Shown here one piece after another: positions 11,362-19,959 of a stretch of 64,000 bases of DNA. The notes under the pieces were generated by a model. That model saw only the letters and a program-made list of their open reading frames with translations. It was not told the DNA's origin and did no database searches. Source of the DNA: Enterovibrio coralii (lineage in GTDB: Bacteria > Pseudomonadota > Gammaproteobacteria > Enterobacterales > Vibrionaceae). Every line of letters starts with the position of its first letter. Position 1 is the first letter of the stretch. The stretch is taken from NCBI RefSeq assembly GCF_001559595.1, contig NZ_LNTY01000050.1, forward strand, positions 1-64,000. Reading direction: 5' to 3'. Position numbers and translations under genes: made by a program.

Positions 11362-11444
11362 AATAAATGTGGTGATGCAAAAACGTGCGGCGATTTTATG
11401 AACGGACGGGTGTAAATTTCGTGGGACAGTTGTTTGGGATAGTC

Positions 11445-12149
11445 CTAAAGATGGGCGATTGCGCTGAGCTTGTAGCGATCACCAGGGTGGTATAGCAACG
11501 CAGAGCTGATCAATTGATTATCGCTCCACGTGCGTCTGTGAAGCAAAAGGCAGGGTTGTGCCGTATCCATTTGGAGCAGGTGCGCGATGGGCTCAGATGG
11601 CAACATCGCTTCAACGGTATGTTCAACTGTGCTCACCGGACATGCGCTAACAAGGTATTGATTCGGAGTGATTTTTGAAAAGTTCTGTTCTAGGTATTCA
11701 GGCGCGAATCTAGGGTTAACCCACCGGATTTCATATTGGATGGGATTATCATCAGCGAAGTGAACAATTTCGCTTTTAAATACATCACTTCCTAGCCTCA
11801 ACCCTAAGCGCATGGCGACGTCTTCAGACGCGTTAATCCGGGCAAGACTAACAATTTCGCTATGGTGAACTTGTCCTCTTGCACGCACTTCTTCGGCGAT
11901 GTTGCGTACATCCATTAACGGACTTTCTGCTTTGCGTTCACAGACGAAAGTGCCAAGACGCGGGGTTCTTTCTAACCAGCCCTCATTCACCATGTCTCGC
12001 ACTGCTTTATTTACGGTCATCCGGCTTACCGAAAACTGTTCGCAGAGCTCCGCTTCTGTAGGAATACGGGTTCCCACAGGCCATTTCTCGGATTCAATTT
12101 GTTGTTCCAGAAATTGTTTTATTTGTTGAAAGCGAGGTGCTTTAGACAT
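11445..12149 (-). CDS. hutC: Histidine-utilisation repressor HutC
   Basis: A GntR-family regulator with an N-terminal winged helix-turn-helix (PTEAELCEQFSVSRMTVNKA, about residues 30-49) and a C-terminal UTRA ligand domain that would bind urocanate. I start it at MSKAPRFQQIKQFLE (12149), because this matches the HutC N-terminus and leaves the operator-like site at 12171-12184 upstream. It lies at the head of the hut cluster on the same strand, separated from hutI by an operator-bearing gap, so it is probably autoregulated. Confidence 0.88.
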   Translation of the reverse strand: MSKAPRFQQIKQFLEQQIESEKWPVGTRIPTEAELCEQFSVSRMTVNKAVRDMVNEGWLERTPRLGTFVCERKAESPLMDVRNIAEEVRARGQVHHSEIVSLARINASEDVAMRLGLRLGSDVFKSEIVHFADDNPIQYEIRWVNPRFAPEYLEQNFSKITPNQYLVSACPVSTVEHTVEAMLPSEPIAHLLQMDTAQPCLLLHRRTWSDNQLISSALLYHPGDRYKLSAIAHL

Positions 12150-12170
12150 GAATAGATGAAGACTCAATAA

Positions 12171-12184
12171 TTGTGTATACAAAT
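12171..12184. promoter_or_regulatory. Second HutC-like site, upstream of hutC
   Basis: TTGTGTATACAAAT contains a TGTATACA palindrome like the core of the site before hutI. It lies about 20 bp upstream of the hutC start and fits autoregulation. Confidence 0.5.
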
Positions 12185-12214
12185 ACTATGGTGGAGTGGT
12201 CAGATTAAATCAAG

Positions 12215-13207
12215 TTACGCGGACAACTTACGCGCTTGAGAGCGAAATTGTGAGGGTGTGATTTGGTTTCTTAATGCAAAGGCACGAAAGAACGAGCTCT
12301 GCGCTTTGTAGCCTAATAAAAACGCGACCTCCGCAATATCGTGGTTGGAATGTGTTAGATAATACTTGGCGAGGTCGTCACGTAATTCCGCCACGACCTG
12401 ACTAAATTGGGTACTTTCATCTTGAAGTCTGCGTTGTAGCGTCCGAGAGCTAATGGCTAGGTGTTTCGCGGCGGTCTCCATCGAGGGCAATCCCGCACTC
12501 AAATGGCCAGTGAGATAGGTTCTGAGTGCGCAAGTCGTTGGCGGAAAGCCGTTTAGCAGCATCAGTTTTCCAATGCTCGTTTCCAACAACTTCAACATGT
12601 CGCTGTTCTCAGTGAGAAAGGGTTTGATCGTATCTGAACGTTCAAACCAGATGGTGTTCTGTTTGCCGGTTTTGACCTCAGTGCCGAAAAAGCGGTTGTA
12701 GATGTCGATGTCTTCAATCTGAGCGGAGGTTTCTACATATCTGGGTACGATGTTGTCTCGCGTGCCCATTCGAATTAGATGAGCAAAGAATACAAGCTCC
12801 ATCTCAATCAGTTCTGTTGGCAGAGGTGGCTCATTGGCAAGGCCGTCGATAGTGACTTTGATAGTCATGCCATCATCGACGACGTTTAGCGTCATCGGGC
12901 CAATAAGCGACTTATAAGCTTGAATGCGTGAAAGTGCCTGAGAAAAATCTTTACTGCAGAGCGCGGCAAAGATTGGAGGGCTGAACATTTCTGGCCGAAA
13001 GGCAGAGACAACATCAATCGCAAATCCGGGCTTGTCGATGGCGTTTCGAAGCGATTTCCAAAAACGATAATACTGCTCGACGGTAAAATAATAGTTTTCG
13101 TCATACGCCTGCGTTGGCAGTTTTGCATCAAGAACGATTTTATCTGGCGCGATAGACAAATCTTTTAAAAGCAGTATCCAGTTTAGGTTCAGCTTAAAGT
13201 GTTTCAC
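12215..13207 (-). CDS. AraC-family transcriptional regulator
   Basis: A 330-residue regulator with an N-terminal ligand domain of the AraC arabinose-binding-like kind (PF12625 type) and a C-terminal double helix-turn-helix. The latter runs from AAKHLAISSRTLQRRLQDE (about residue 242) to VAFLLGYKAQSSFFRAF and the closing ITPSQFRS. The effector is unknown. A terminator separates it from the hydrolase gene upstream on the same strand. Control of that neighbour is plausible but unproven. Confidence 0.85.
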   Translation of the reverse strand: MKHFKLNLNWILLLKDLSIAPDKIVLDAKLPTQAYDENYYFTVEQYYRFWKSLRNAIDKPGFAIDVVSAFRPEMFSPPIFAALCSKDFSQALSRIQAYKSLIGPMTLNVVDDGMTIKVTIDGLANEPPLPTELIEMELVFFAHLIRMGTRDNIVPRYVETSAQIEDIDIYNRFFGTEVKTGKQNTIWFERSDTIKPFLTENSDMLKLLETSIGKLMLLNGFPPTTCALRTYLTGHLSAGLPSMETAAKHLAISSRTLQRRLQDESTQFSQVVAELRDDLAKYYLTHSNHDIAEVAFLLGYKAQSSFFRAFALRNQITPSQFRSQARKLSA

Positions 13208-13280
13208 GACTGCACTCTGTGATGTAAAAACACGTTATTCAAGTAAAGGTGAAATCTCTTTTTCATGCCACCACCCCAAA

Positions 13281-13314
13281 CAAAAAGCGGCGAGGGTGAT
13301 GATTACGCTCGCCG
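13281..13314 (-). terminator. Terminator of the alpha/beta hydrolase gene
   Basis: Minus-strand hairpin with arms CGGCGAG and CTCGCCG followed by CTTTTTG, directly after the hydrolase stop at 13324. Confidence 0.75.
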
Positions 13315-13323
13315 TTGCTTGGT

Positions 13324-14261
13324 TTAGGCATGGCTCAACAGAAATGCAGCGAGTTTTTCACTCGCGGGTGCGACGCACTCTGGCTGCCAATACAAATCAA
13401 AATGACCTTTCCCTTCGAAAAGAAGCAATTCTTTAGGGTCTGAGGCTTGCTCAAAGAACGACAGACTGTTGTCAGCCGTATAGGCTTCGCTACCTAATGC
13501 CATAAATAGCGGGATGTCATCCATCAGCGAAATGACATTGAAAGCGGAAAATGTGAGGATGGATTCCGCATTATAGAGGTTAAGCTCATTTTTCCATTTG
13601 CCGCATTCTGCCCCGGGATGTCCCGGGAGATAGTACTGCGTCATGCCCGCAGCAATAGGAAGAACTGACGCCTCTGCCTCTTTGGTTTCTGGTACGGGTG
13701 AAAAGTATGTGTCGTCTCCCGTATCAAAATGAAGCTGCCGAGCAGCACTCGTGCCAGATAGGTAGTAATCACGCAGATTTTTCACATTGCCAAAAGCAGC
13801 GATATTTTGTTCTGCTGCATTCAGATAAGGCTGATCATGCCGACCGCTTTTACTCGTGCATCCAGTGCAGTGGCATAGTAGGCATAGCCCGCCCCCATGC
13901 ATATCCCCACATTAAAGAGCTTGCTGCTATCCACAATCGCCAGTGAATTTAAAAAAGACGTGCAGTTTTTAATGTCTTCGACCACAGAATATGGGTTTTC
14001 GACTTGTTTGTGCTGACCTTCACTGTCACCAAACCCTTTTGCATCAAAAGCCAGCGTCACAAAGCCCAATTTACACAGTGCTTCAGCGTAAACCGCCGCG
14101 GTTTGCTCCTTAACGCCCGTTCCGGGACGAGCGATAACGATGCCTGGTTTTGGTTGCTCAGCATCCGCGTTTTCTGGAACGAAAAGCAGTGCTGATAGCT
14201 TGAAGCCATCACTCGTAACGCCTATTTCGTTCATTCCTGTTTTAAATGCGTGGTTTGTCAT
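13324..14261 (-). CDS. Alpha/beta hydrolase, one frameshift
   Basis: A serine hydrolase of the dienelactone hydrolase/acetyl xylan esterase-like type, about 312 residues once repaired. The N-terminal half has GIVIARPGTGVKEQ and the fold's DAKGFGDSEG strip. GICMGAGYA, near residue 120, sits where the nucleophile elbow is expected but offers Cys (as in dienelactone hydrolases) in place of Ser. GKGHFDLYW near the C-terminus supplies the catalytic His. The frame ends at MISLI. Restoring one base of a C run at about 13829 gives MISPYLNAAEQN and joins the halves. The substrate is unknown. Confidence 0.75.
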
Positions 14262-14565
14262 GGTAATTCACTCCTTCAGGTAGCCATGATTGATAGCTGT
14301 GCTATTCAAAGGAGTATGCAAACCAAAAGATGCCGTGAGTTGCACAGGACGCCAAATTAGTTTCATAAGATGCCAACCAGATCATTGACGTTCTCAGCCC
14401 TTACTATTTAGCCACATTGATTAAAAATGAGAATGGAGTGATGGCGGCGAAAGGCCTGAGGTTGTTGGAATAGAATAAAAATCTAACCGTAAAGTATTTG
14501 CAAACTGAGCGACATACATGCTGACCATACTCCAGCTTTCCCTCTCACAGTTAAAGGAAGAGAAG
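14262..14565. other. Divergent promoter region, no gene seen
   Basis: A 304-bp gap between the minus-strand hydrolase and the plus-strand phosphodiesterase. It must hold both promoters. No gene or strong repeat is visible. A purine-rich AAAGGAAGAG ribosome site precedes the ATG at 14566. Confidence 0.5.
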
Positions 14566-15791
14566 ATGAAAGGCGTACTCGCAGTTTCCGCAGTGGTGAT
14601 GTTGGCCTCACCCGTTCTGTATTCAATCGAGCATCTGCCGCTGATTCGGAGATAACACTGGGGCCTCGACCCATGTTTCTCGTAGAGGATATGGATGATG
14701 GCGCGCTAAAGAAGAAGCTTCAGAGCTGCTTTAATAACACGCCCCAAAAGAGCACGTTTTCTATTGGTCATCGCGGGGCAGCATTGATGTTCCCAGAACA
14801 CACCAAAGAGTCATACATGGCTGCCGCACAAATGGGGGCCGGGATTGTCGAGTGTGATGTTACCTTCACAAAAGACAAAGTACTGGTTTGCCGCCATTCC
14901 CAAAACGACCTTCATACAACAACGGATGTCCTCGCTCACCCTGAACTTGCAGCGAAGTGCACAGTTCCTTTCACGCCCGCCAATCCAGCTTTGGGACAAC
15001 CGGCCAACGTAGAATGCCGAACCAGTGATTTCACACTGGCGGAATTTAAGCAGCTAAAAGGAAAAATGGATGGTGCCAACAAGATGGCAACCACGCCAGA
15101 AGCCTATATGCAAGGCACACCTGACTGGCGTACCGATTTGTATTCAAGTCGTGGAACCTTGATGACACATGCTGAAAGCATCGAGCTGTTCAAGGCACTC
15201 GATGTAAAAATGACGCCAGAGCTTAAAGCACCCAAAGTCGATATGCCGTTTGATGGTTATAGCCAGCAAGACTATGCGCAAGCACTTATCGATGAATATA
15301 AAAAGGCTGGCGTAAAGCCTGAAGATGTTTACCCGCAATCTTTCAACATTGATGATGTGAAGTATTGGATAGACGCAGAGCCTGAGTTTGGAAAGCAAGC
15401 AGTATACCTTGATGCCCGAATGTATAACGACAGAAGCTGGAAGCCGACACTCTCTGACATGAAGGCGTTAAAATCATCGGGTGTAGAGATTGTTGCTCCG
15501 CCTTTGTTTGCGCTTGTCACATTAAGTAAAGACGGGGAAATTGTACCGTCCGACTATGCCAAGTTGGCAAAAGAAGCGGAGCTGGACATGATTGCATGGA
15601 CGCTAGAACGTTCAGGCTCGCTGACGAATGGTGGGGGTTGGTATTACCAAACAGTAAAAGATGCGATTAACAACGACGGGGATACATTGGTGATGCTAGA
15701 TGTCCTTGCGCAAGACGTGGGTGTAATCGGCGTGTTCTCTGACTGGCCCGCAACGACGACTTACTATGCTAATTGCATGAACATTGACTAG
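14566..15791 (+). CDS. Secreted glycerophosphodiester phosphodiesterase, one frameshift
   Basis: Would release an alcohol and glycerol-3-phosphate from glycerophosphodiesters in the periplasm. The GDPD signature is clear: [18 protein letters not shown] with the catalytic His, and [10 protein letters not shown] with the metal ligands. The proper start is ATG 14566 after AAGGAAGAG, which gives the signal peptide [16 protein letters not shown]. One base is missing in a G pair near 14614. With it restored the reading continues through [18 protein letters not shown], giving about 408 residues. It stands alone and is not next to a glp operon. Confidence 0.85.
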
Positions 15792-15824
15792 AAAAGCTCG
15801 CAGAATTAATCCGAAATTCGCACA

Positions 15825-15862
15825 ATAAAAAAGAGGCCTCATTGGGACACTCCTAAGGCCTC
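15825..15862 (-). terminator. Terminator of the 15932-16360 gene
   Basis: On the minus strand, arms GAGGCCT and AGGCCTC are followed by TCTTTTTTATT. It may also stop plus-strand transcripts of the phosphodiesterase. Confidence 0.7.
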
Positions 15863-15931
15863 AAGCTACAGCATTGCAACATCAGACATTATTACGCGGG
15901 TGATTTCGATTCGGTTCACATTAGATTTGAA

Positions 15932-16360
15932 TTAGTGATTCTCGATTTCAGAAAGCTTCATGGCGTATTGAATGTATGCGCGTCGTTCTTCACTTGGAAT
16001 CTGCGTATTCACCGCTAGAAACGCGATGATACCGTCCATGACGTCAAGCAGAGGAGAAGCATTAATTTGCTCGCAGTCGACGTAACGCGGCAGCAATTTT
16101 TTCATTTGTTCCAAAAGCCCTTTTTCCAAAACGACGACTTTGTCCATCTGCTCTGCCTCTTCTAACGCTAACGCAACCTTGTTAACCGACACTGAGGAAA
16201 GGTCTTTGGTGTTTTCGATAGCAGGGCAGTGGTTAGCAAGGAGTTCTTGATAAAAAAGCTGGTGTTCTTTGATGTTGTGCTCTGAATCAGCCACATGTGT
16301 AAGCGCACTGTTTGAAAAGCAGAACATAGATAGTGAAGCGAAGTAAAAATAACGCAGCAT
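15932..16360 (-). CDS. Hypothetical secreted protein
   Basis: A 142-residue protein with an N-terminal signal-like segment (MLRYFYFASLSMFCFSNSAL). The rest looks helical, with the charged heptad-like stretch EEAEQMDKVVVLEKGLLEQM near residue 75 and two Cys (residues about 44 and 96) that could pair in the periplasm. I recognise no family. The signal peptide and the dedicated terminator support it as real. Confidence 0.6.
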   Translation of the reverse strand: MLRYFYFASLSMFCFSNSALTHVADSEHNIKEHQLFYQELLANHCPAIENTKDLSSVSVNKVALALEEAEQMDKVVVLEKGLLEQMKKLLPRYVDCEQINASPLLDVMDGIIAFLAVNTQIPSEERRAYIQYAMKLSEIENH

Positions 16361-16682
16361 GACAAAGTCTCAATAACAGCAAGTAGTTAATGAATAAATA
16401 AACGGCCGTTCTTTGCGGCTGTGATTGAAGATAATGCTAATAGGAACCTCAAACGCCAAGCTTTGCTTTGTAAAAGTGTGTTGTAAGTGGTTTGTAACCG
16501 GTTTGAGTGGTCAGTTGTTAAGCGTTGCGGTCGCAACCTGACGCGTTAAACCAATGTTGTGCTGGTGCCTTTTCATGGTTGTACAAGGATTTGAACAGAA
16601 GTGGGGCGTGCGGCGTGAATGTTTAACGCCTCAGTACACGACGAAGTGTGAGGGTTTGGTAGTGGAAAGGTGCTGAACGCTC
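16361..16682. other. Intergenic stretch, no gene seen
   Basis: No supported gene lies here. GTTGCGGTCGCAAC at about 16523-16536 forms a small perfect hairpin, and GTTAAGC/GTTAAAC boxes lie beside it. These recall integron attC boxes but do not make a full site. Confidence 0.35.
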
Positions 16683-17009
16683 TTATGAACTAAGCCGACC
16701 CGCCAAGCTATACAATGAGGGGGAGGCAAAAAACAACACCACACAGAATAGTACGAGTAATAATCCTGACTTTTTGCTTTGCGGCTCTCCCCAGATAAAC
16801 AGAGCAATTGCCAACAGCACAGATACGATAAATAGCAGCAATAGCAACAAGTAAAGATAGAGGACGATGACATCAGAGATCCCAACGGGTTCGCCAGGGG
16901 CGATATACATGTCATTGTAGATAAATGCTCGGAAAGCCAACTTACCGATCATAAGTACAGAGCAAATTGCCCCCATCCAGAGCGCTGCTTTCGTTCCTTT
17001 TGTTAACAT
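16683..17009 (-). CDS. Hypothetical small membrane protein
   Basis: A 108-residue protein with three hydrophobic segments: about residues 9-28, a very leucine-rich stretch at 48-74 (VLYLYLLLLLLFIVSVLLAI), and 82-96. It has no recognisable domain. It overlaps other small frames, but the transmembrane pattern makes this frame the credible one. The function is unknown. Confidence 0.5.
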   Translation of the reverse strand: MLTKGTKAALWMGAICSVLMIGKLAFRAFIYNDMYIAPGEPVGISDVIVLYLYLLLLLLFIVSVLLAIALFIWGEPQSKKSGLLLVLFCVVLFFASPSLYSLAGRLSS

Positions 17010-17117
17010 GAGGTTTGACCGATCTTCCTAATTCTGACTTGGCTTCTTGTTCGAGTGCTCGTCTAGCAAAAAGTCGGCATAGCTTAAGAGAGTAGGGGGA
17101 AGTGGTGCAAAACTATA

Positions 17118-17447
17118 ATGGAAAATCGAGAACCAAATCCGAGTGATTGCTTCTCGGAGCATGACTTGATGAAGCAGTATGAGCAGAACAATGCAATCAA
17201 TGGCTATCAGAAACACATACTAGACCGAGGCCGAGACCTGATGAGAGCATACTGGCTAGCGACTAAACAAGCCGATACAGCGTTGATGCTGGATGTGAAG
17301 AAACAGATTATGAAGTTTAACGTTGCCCATCGCGGTATTGCGATTGATGCAAAAGTACTGCGTCGGTCTATGAAAGCTAGGCATCGAGCGCGCCAGAAGA
17401 ATCAGAAAGGGATACGTGTGACGGAGATTTTGCGTGATTTAACGTAA
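17118..17447 (+). CDS. Hypothetical basic protein
   Basis: A 109-residue protein that is strongly basic in its C-terminal half (VLRRSMKARHRARQKNQKG), as in nucleic-acid-binding tails. The N-terminal half is acidic to neutral. I recognise no family. Its compact charged character resembles phage or mobile-element accessory proteins, but nothing here proves that. It is divergent from the membrane protein gene upstream. Confidence 0.5.
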   Translation: MENREPNPSDCFSEHDLMKQYEQNNAINGYQKHILDRGRDLMRAYWLATKQADTALMLDVKKQIMKFNVAHRGIAIDAKVLRRSMKARHRARQKNQKGIRVTEILRDLT

Positions 17448-17451
17448 CAGA

Positions 17452-17492
17452 AAAAGAAAAGCGCCTAGAGCATTGCTGATTAGGCGCTAAAC
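17452..17492 (-). terminator. Terminator of the 17500-18372 lipoprotein gene
   Basis: Arms AGCGCCTA and TAGGCGCT flank a 13-base loop. On the minus strand they are followed by TTTCTTTTT. It could also end the plus-strand gene at 17447. Confidence 0.75.
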
Positions 17493-17499
17493 GAAAAGG

Positions 17500-18372
17500 T
17501 TAATCAGGATAGTCTTCTGGTGTTACTCTTTTCTTCACGGTATGTATCTGCCCCATATACATTATCTTTAAATAGATAGGGAGGCCGTCAGAACCGTAAA
17601 CACTATAGGTGTATTTCCGACCAGCGCCGACAATTGTCGGTATATTGCTAACCCAAACTCCATCGACAAATTCAGTCAGCACAACCCCAGTTTTACCATC
17701 TTCTTCAAATGTACATTTGCCAATAGAAAATGTACAACTCTCAGAAAGATACTCTTTATATTTGCCATCCTTTAGATAGTATTTCACACCTTGATCATAC
17801 TTATAATAACTTTGTGCTTTTTGTAATTCCCCTTCATTGTTATAAATGGAAAAGTAATACGCTGTATCCTCTCTGTCATCCAATACAAGCCAAGTGTCTG
17901 GTTTCTCAGTTAAATATAAGTCAATGAATTGAAATTTATATCCTATGCCATGTGCTGGAACTAGCGATAACCTGTTTTCTGGTGTCATTAGTTTACCTTT
18001 ATTGGCTTTGGCGATGCTAAGGACATCTTCCGGAATGTTATCTTTATTTATCTTTAGATCTACCGCACCTAGAACAGCACATTCATCGAGCTTTTCTTTG
18101 TTATTTTGCATGACTGCTAACATTTCAGTCATATAGGAGTCATCTTTAATCAACAGTTTTGTTTTTGAAGATTCAGGGGTATTCTCCGACATCACTTTCA
18201 CAAAGCAACTGCAGTATGTTGGTTGACCTGAGTATCGCAAACTACACGCAAGGTGATTAGCTGAGTCAAAAGGGTCTGAGTACTTAGGCCCTTTTGATTT
18301 GTATGAAGGTATTGAACACGATGACAGCAATAGTATCGCTGAAAGTAGCAGTAATATTTTCCCTAATTTCAT
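17500..18372 (-). CDS. Hypothetical lipoprotein
   Basis: A 290-residue protein with a classic lipoprotein signal: MKLGKILLLLSAILLLSSC has a hydrophobic core and an LSSC lipobox, so Cys19 would be lipidated. The mature part holds five or six further Cys and many Tyr. The C-terminal half (YYKYDQGVKYYLKDGKYKEY and after) resembles the beta-rich repeats of antitoxin- or MORN-like lipoproteins, but I cannot name the family. The local base composition is AT-richer than its neighbours, which suggests a lineage-specific or acquired gene. Confidence 0.7.
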   Translation of the reverse strand: MKLGKILLLLSAILLLSSCSIPSYKSKGPKYSDPFDSANHLACSLRYSGQPTYCSCFVKVMSENTPESSKTKLLIKDDSYMTEMLAVMQNNKEKLDECAVLGAVDLKINKDNIPEDVLSIAKANKGKLMTPENRLSLVPAHGIGYKFQFIDLYLTEKPDTWLVLDDREDTAYYFSIYNNEGELQKAQSYYKYDQGVKYYLKDGKYKEYLSESCTFSIGKCTFEEDGKTGVVLTEFVDGVWVSNIPTIVGAGRKYTYSVYGSDGLPIYLKIMYMGQIHTVKKRVTPEDYPD

Positions 18373-18533
18373 TTTTTCACTTTCCTTTTTGACGTCAACT
18401 TAGAGTCGGACTAACTAAGCAATCGCACAAGTCGCATCCCTCTGTGAACAATTACACACCAAACTCGCTGTATCCTGATATTTTTTTGAGTAGTGCGAGA
18501 GTAAAGGTAACTTATTTAGTCAGGGATGCCCAC

Positions 18534-19060
18534 ATGAGATCGGCAACTAAGATCATTGCTCTACTTCTTTTCTCTAGCTTTGCTTCCGCTAATATCTAGT
18601 CTCCGTTTTTCCCATTAGGTTGCCCGGAAGTAAGAGGCGGGAACAACCTAGTCTTTACTCATATTTACGCACTCTCGCAAATCCCCACAACCAAGTTTGC
18701 AGACTGGGCGGCCTATGAAGTTGATGTCGTTAACTTTGGCCCAATCCCTGGTCGAAAATGGGCAATAATCCGTGATGGATTGGGTTATGGAGAATCACTG
18801 TTTGTTATAAACGGGTCGTTATATGAGAAGACTATGGCCAATATCCCAAGAGATAAAGACCATTCAGTACCGTCTGGTTTTTATAAGGTTGTATATGATA
18901 AAAAAGGAGAGCTGCAGCATTTCGTGCGGAGCAGGAGATACTGCGCACTGCAACATACTGCGATAAGCACGTGCCCCTTGATGAGTTAATAAAGCGTGTT
19001 GGCTATCGACTTGCAGAGTTCAAGATAAACGACTCTATGCTTAAGCGTCTAGGGTGTTAA
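18534..19060 (+). pseudogene. Decayed DNA/RNA non-specific endonuclease (NUC1 type)
   Basis: Translating from ATG 18534 gives a signal peptide (MRSATKIIALLLFSSFASA), then an in-frame TAG at codon 22. The NUC1 N-terminal pattern SPFFPLGCPEVRGGNN and VFTHIYALS follows. After IPGRKWA the sequence jumps straight to LGYGESLFVINGSLYE, so the segment with the DRGH catalytic motif, expected between them, is gone. Near 18930 the frame shifts to YCDKHVPLDELIKRVGYRL and ends in KRLGC at 19060. The nonsense codon plus the loss of the active site make this a true dead gene. Intact relatives are secreted nucleases of about 230 residues. Confidence 0.75.
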
Positions 19061-19158
19061 GAGCAGGGTAAGAGCGAAATATTGAATGGGGTTGTCAGTG
19101 ATAATGCGTGTGTGATCGTCCCAATATCATATGAAGAAAAATTACGGGCTCTTACAGT

Positions 19159-19350
19159 TTAACCTTTATTAAATTCTTCGATTTCATCAAGACGGTCTTC
19201 TTGTCCCCAAATGGCGTCGGCTTGCTCTATGGGCGAATGAAGTTTCTTAAGTGCTGCATCTAGCATGATATCAAGCGTATCAACGGTTTTTGCTCTGTGG
19301 AAAAAGATTAGCCAGTCAGAACGGCTTTTCAGCTGGATTGTTACACACAT
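19159..19350 (-). CDS. Hypothetical 63-residue protein
   Basis: A short soluble frame (MCVTIQLKSRSDWLIFFHRA ...) with an acidic C-terminal half (QEDRLDEIEEF). It has no recognised domain. A weak AAATGGA sequence precedes the ATG. Possible real small gene, but the evidence is only the frame and its protein-like composition. Confidence 0.35.
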   Translation of the reverse strand: MCVTIQLKSRSDWLIFFHRAKTVDTLDIMLDAALKKLHSPIEQADAIWGQEDRLDEIEEFNKG

Positions 19351-19959
19351 TCCATTTGCAAATTTACTTCTGATTATAGCTACTCGTGCTTTACCAAGTT
19401 AGTGACATTGAATGCCTATCTGTCTTTTATCTCCTTACTTATCCGCACTTTTTCATAGAAATTACAGCGATCGCTCCACTGACGTTCGCCCAAAATCTGC
19501 GATAAACGCTGACAGTCATTGAATATCATTTATGTAAAAAGAGGGGAGTTATCGAGTGGTTCCAAAGTCTGGATAAGACGCACGCTCATGAGTGTGCTGA
19601 ATGCGTTGGAAGTCCCCAGTCAATAGCAGTCAGTATTAAGGGAAACCAGGTGAAATGGCTTTTTGGATTTCACACGCCATATCGGGGTCTGGCAATGTAG
19701 GTATTTTGCCTATCGTTAAATGCGTCTCAAATCGCTAGAACGCAGTAAAAACGTGAAAGTAACTATGACTGGTTGCGTTATTAAATGATGAGGTTACAAT
19801 TCATTCCGGCTTGCGTACGTTCATTTTGATTTGTACCAAAAAATGTACCAAAAAGCCTAACTCACTCAAACCCTTTACCTTAACGTATTGTTTTGTAAGG
19901 GGTAAATTCCAAACAAGTGTTACTGCGTGTGTAACACCACTGTAAAATAGGACGAAATA
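19351..19959. other. Long upstream region of thrS
   Basis: About 600 bp with no supported gene. It should contain the promoter and leader of the thrS operon. E. coli ThrS represses its own mRNA through a leader that mimics tRNA-Thr, but I cannot confirm such a fold here. A frame of about 43 codons (19550-19700, with KGNQVKWLFGFHTPYRGLAM at its end) may be a remnant or chance. A tandem 12-bp repeat lies at 19832-19855. Confidence 0.45.
19832..19855. repeat. Tandem 12-bp direct repeat
   Basis: TGTACCAAAAAA is followed at once by TGTACCAAAAAG. Pairs of TGTACC boxes of this type are often seen next to tyrosine-integrase genes, so this could be a scar of an excised element, but no integrase is present. 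Confidence 0.4.

Noticed and set aside
16500..16640. Integron attC-like boxes (GTTAAGC, GTTAAAC, TTTAACGCC) around a small hairpin
   Set aside because: The boxes do not have the spacing and two-arm complementarity of a Vibrio attC site, and neighbouring genes do not share repeats.
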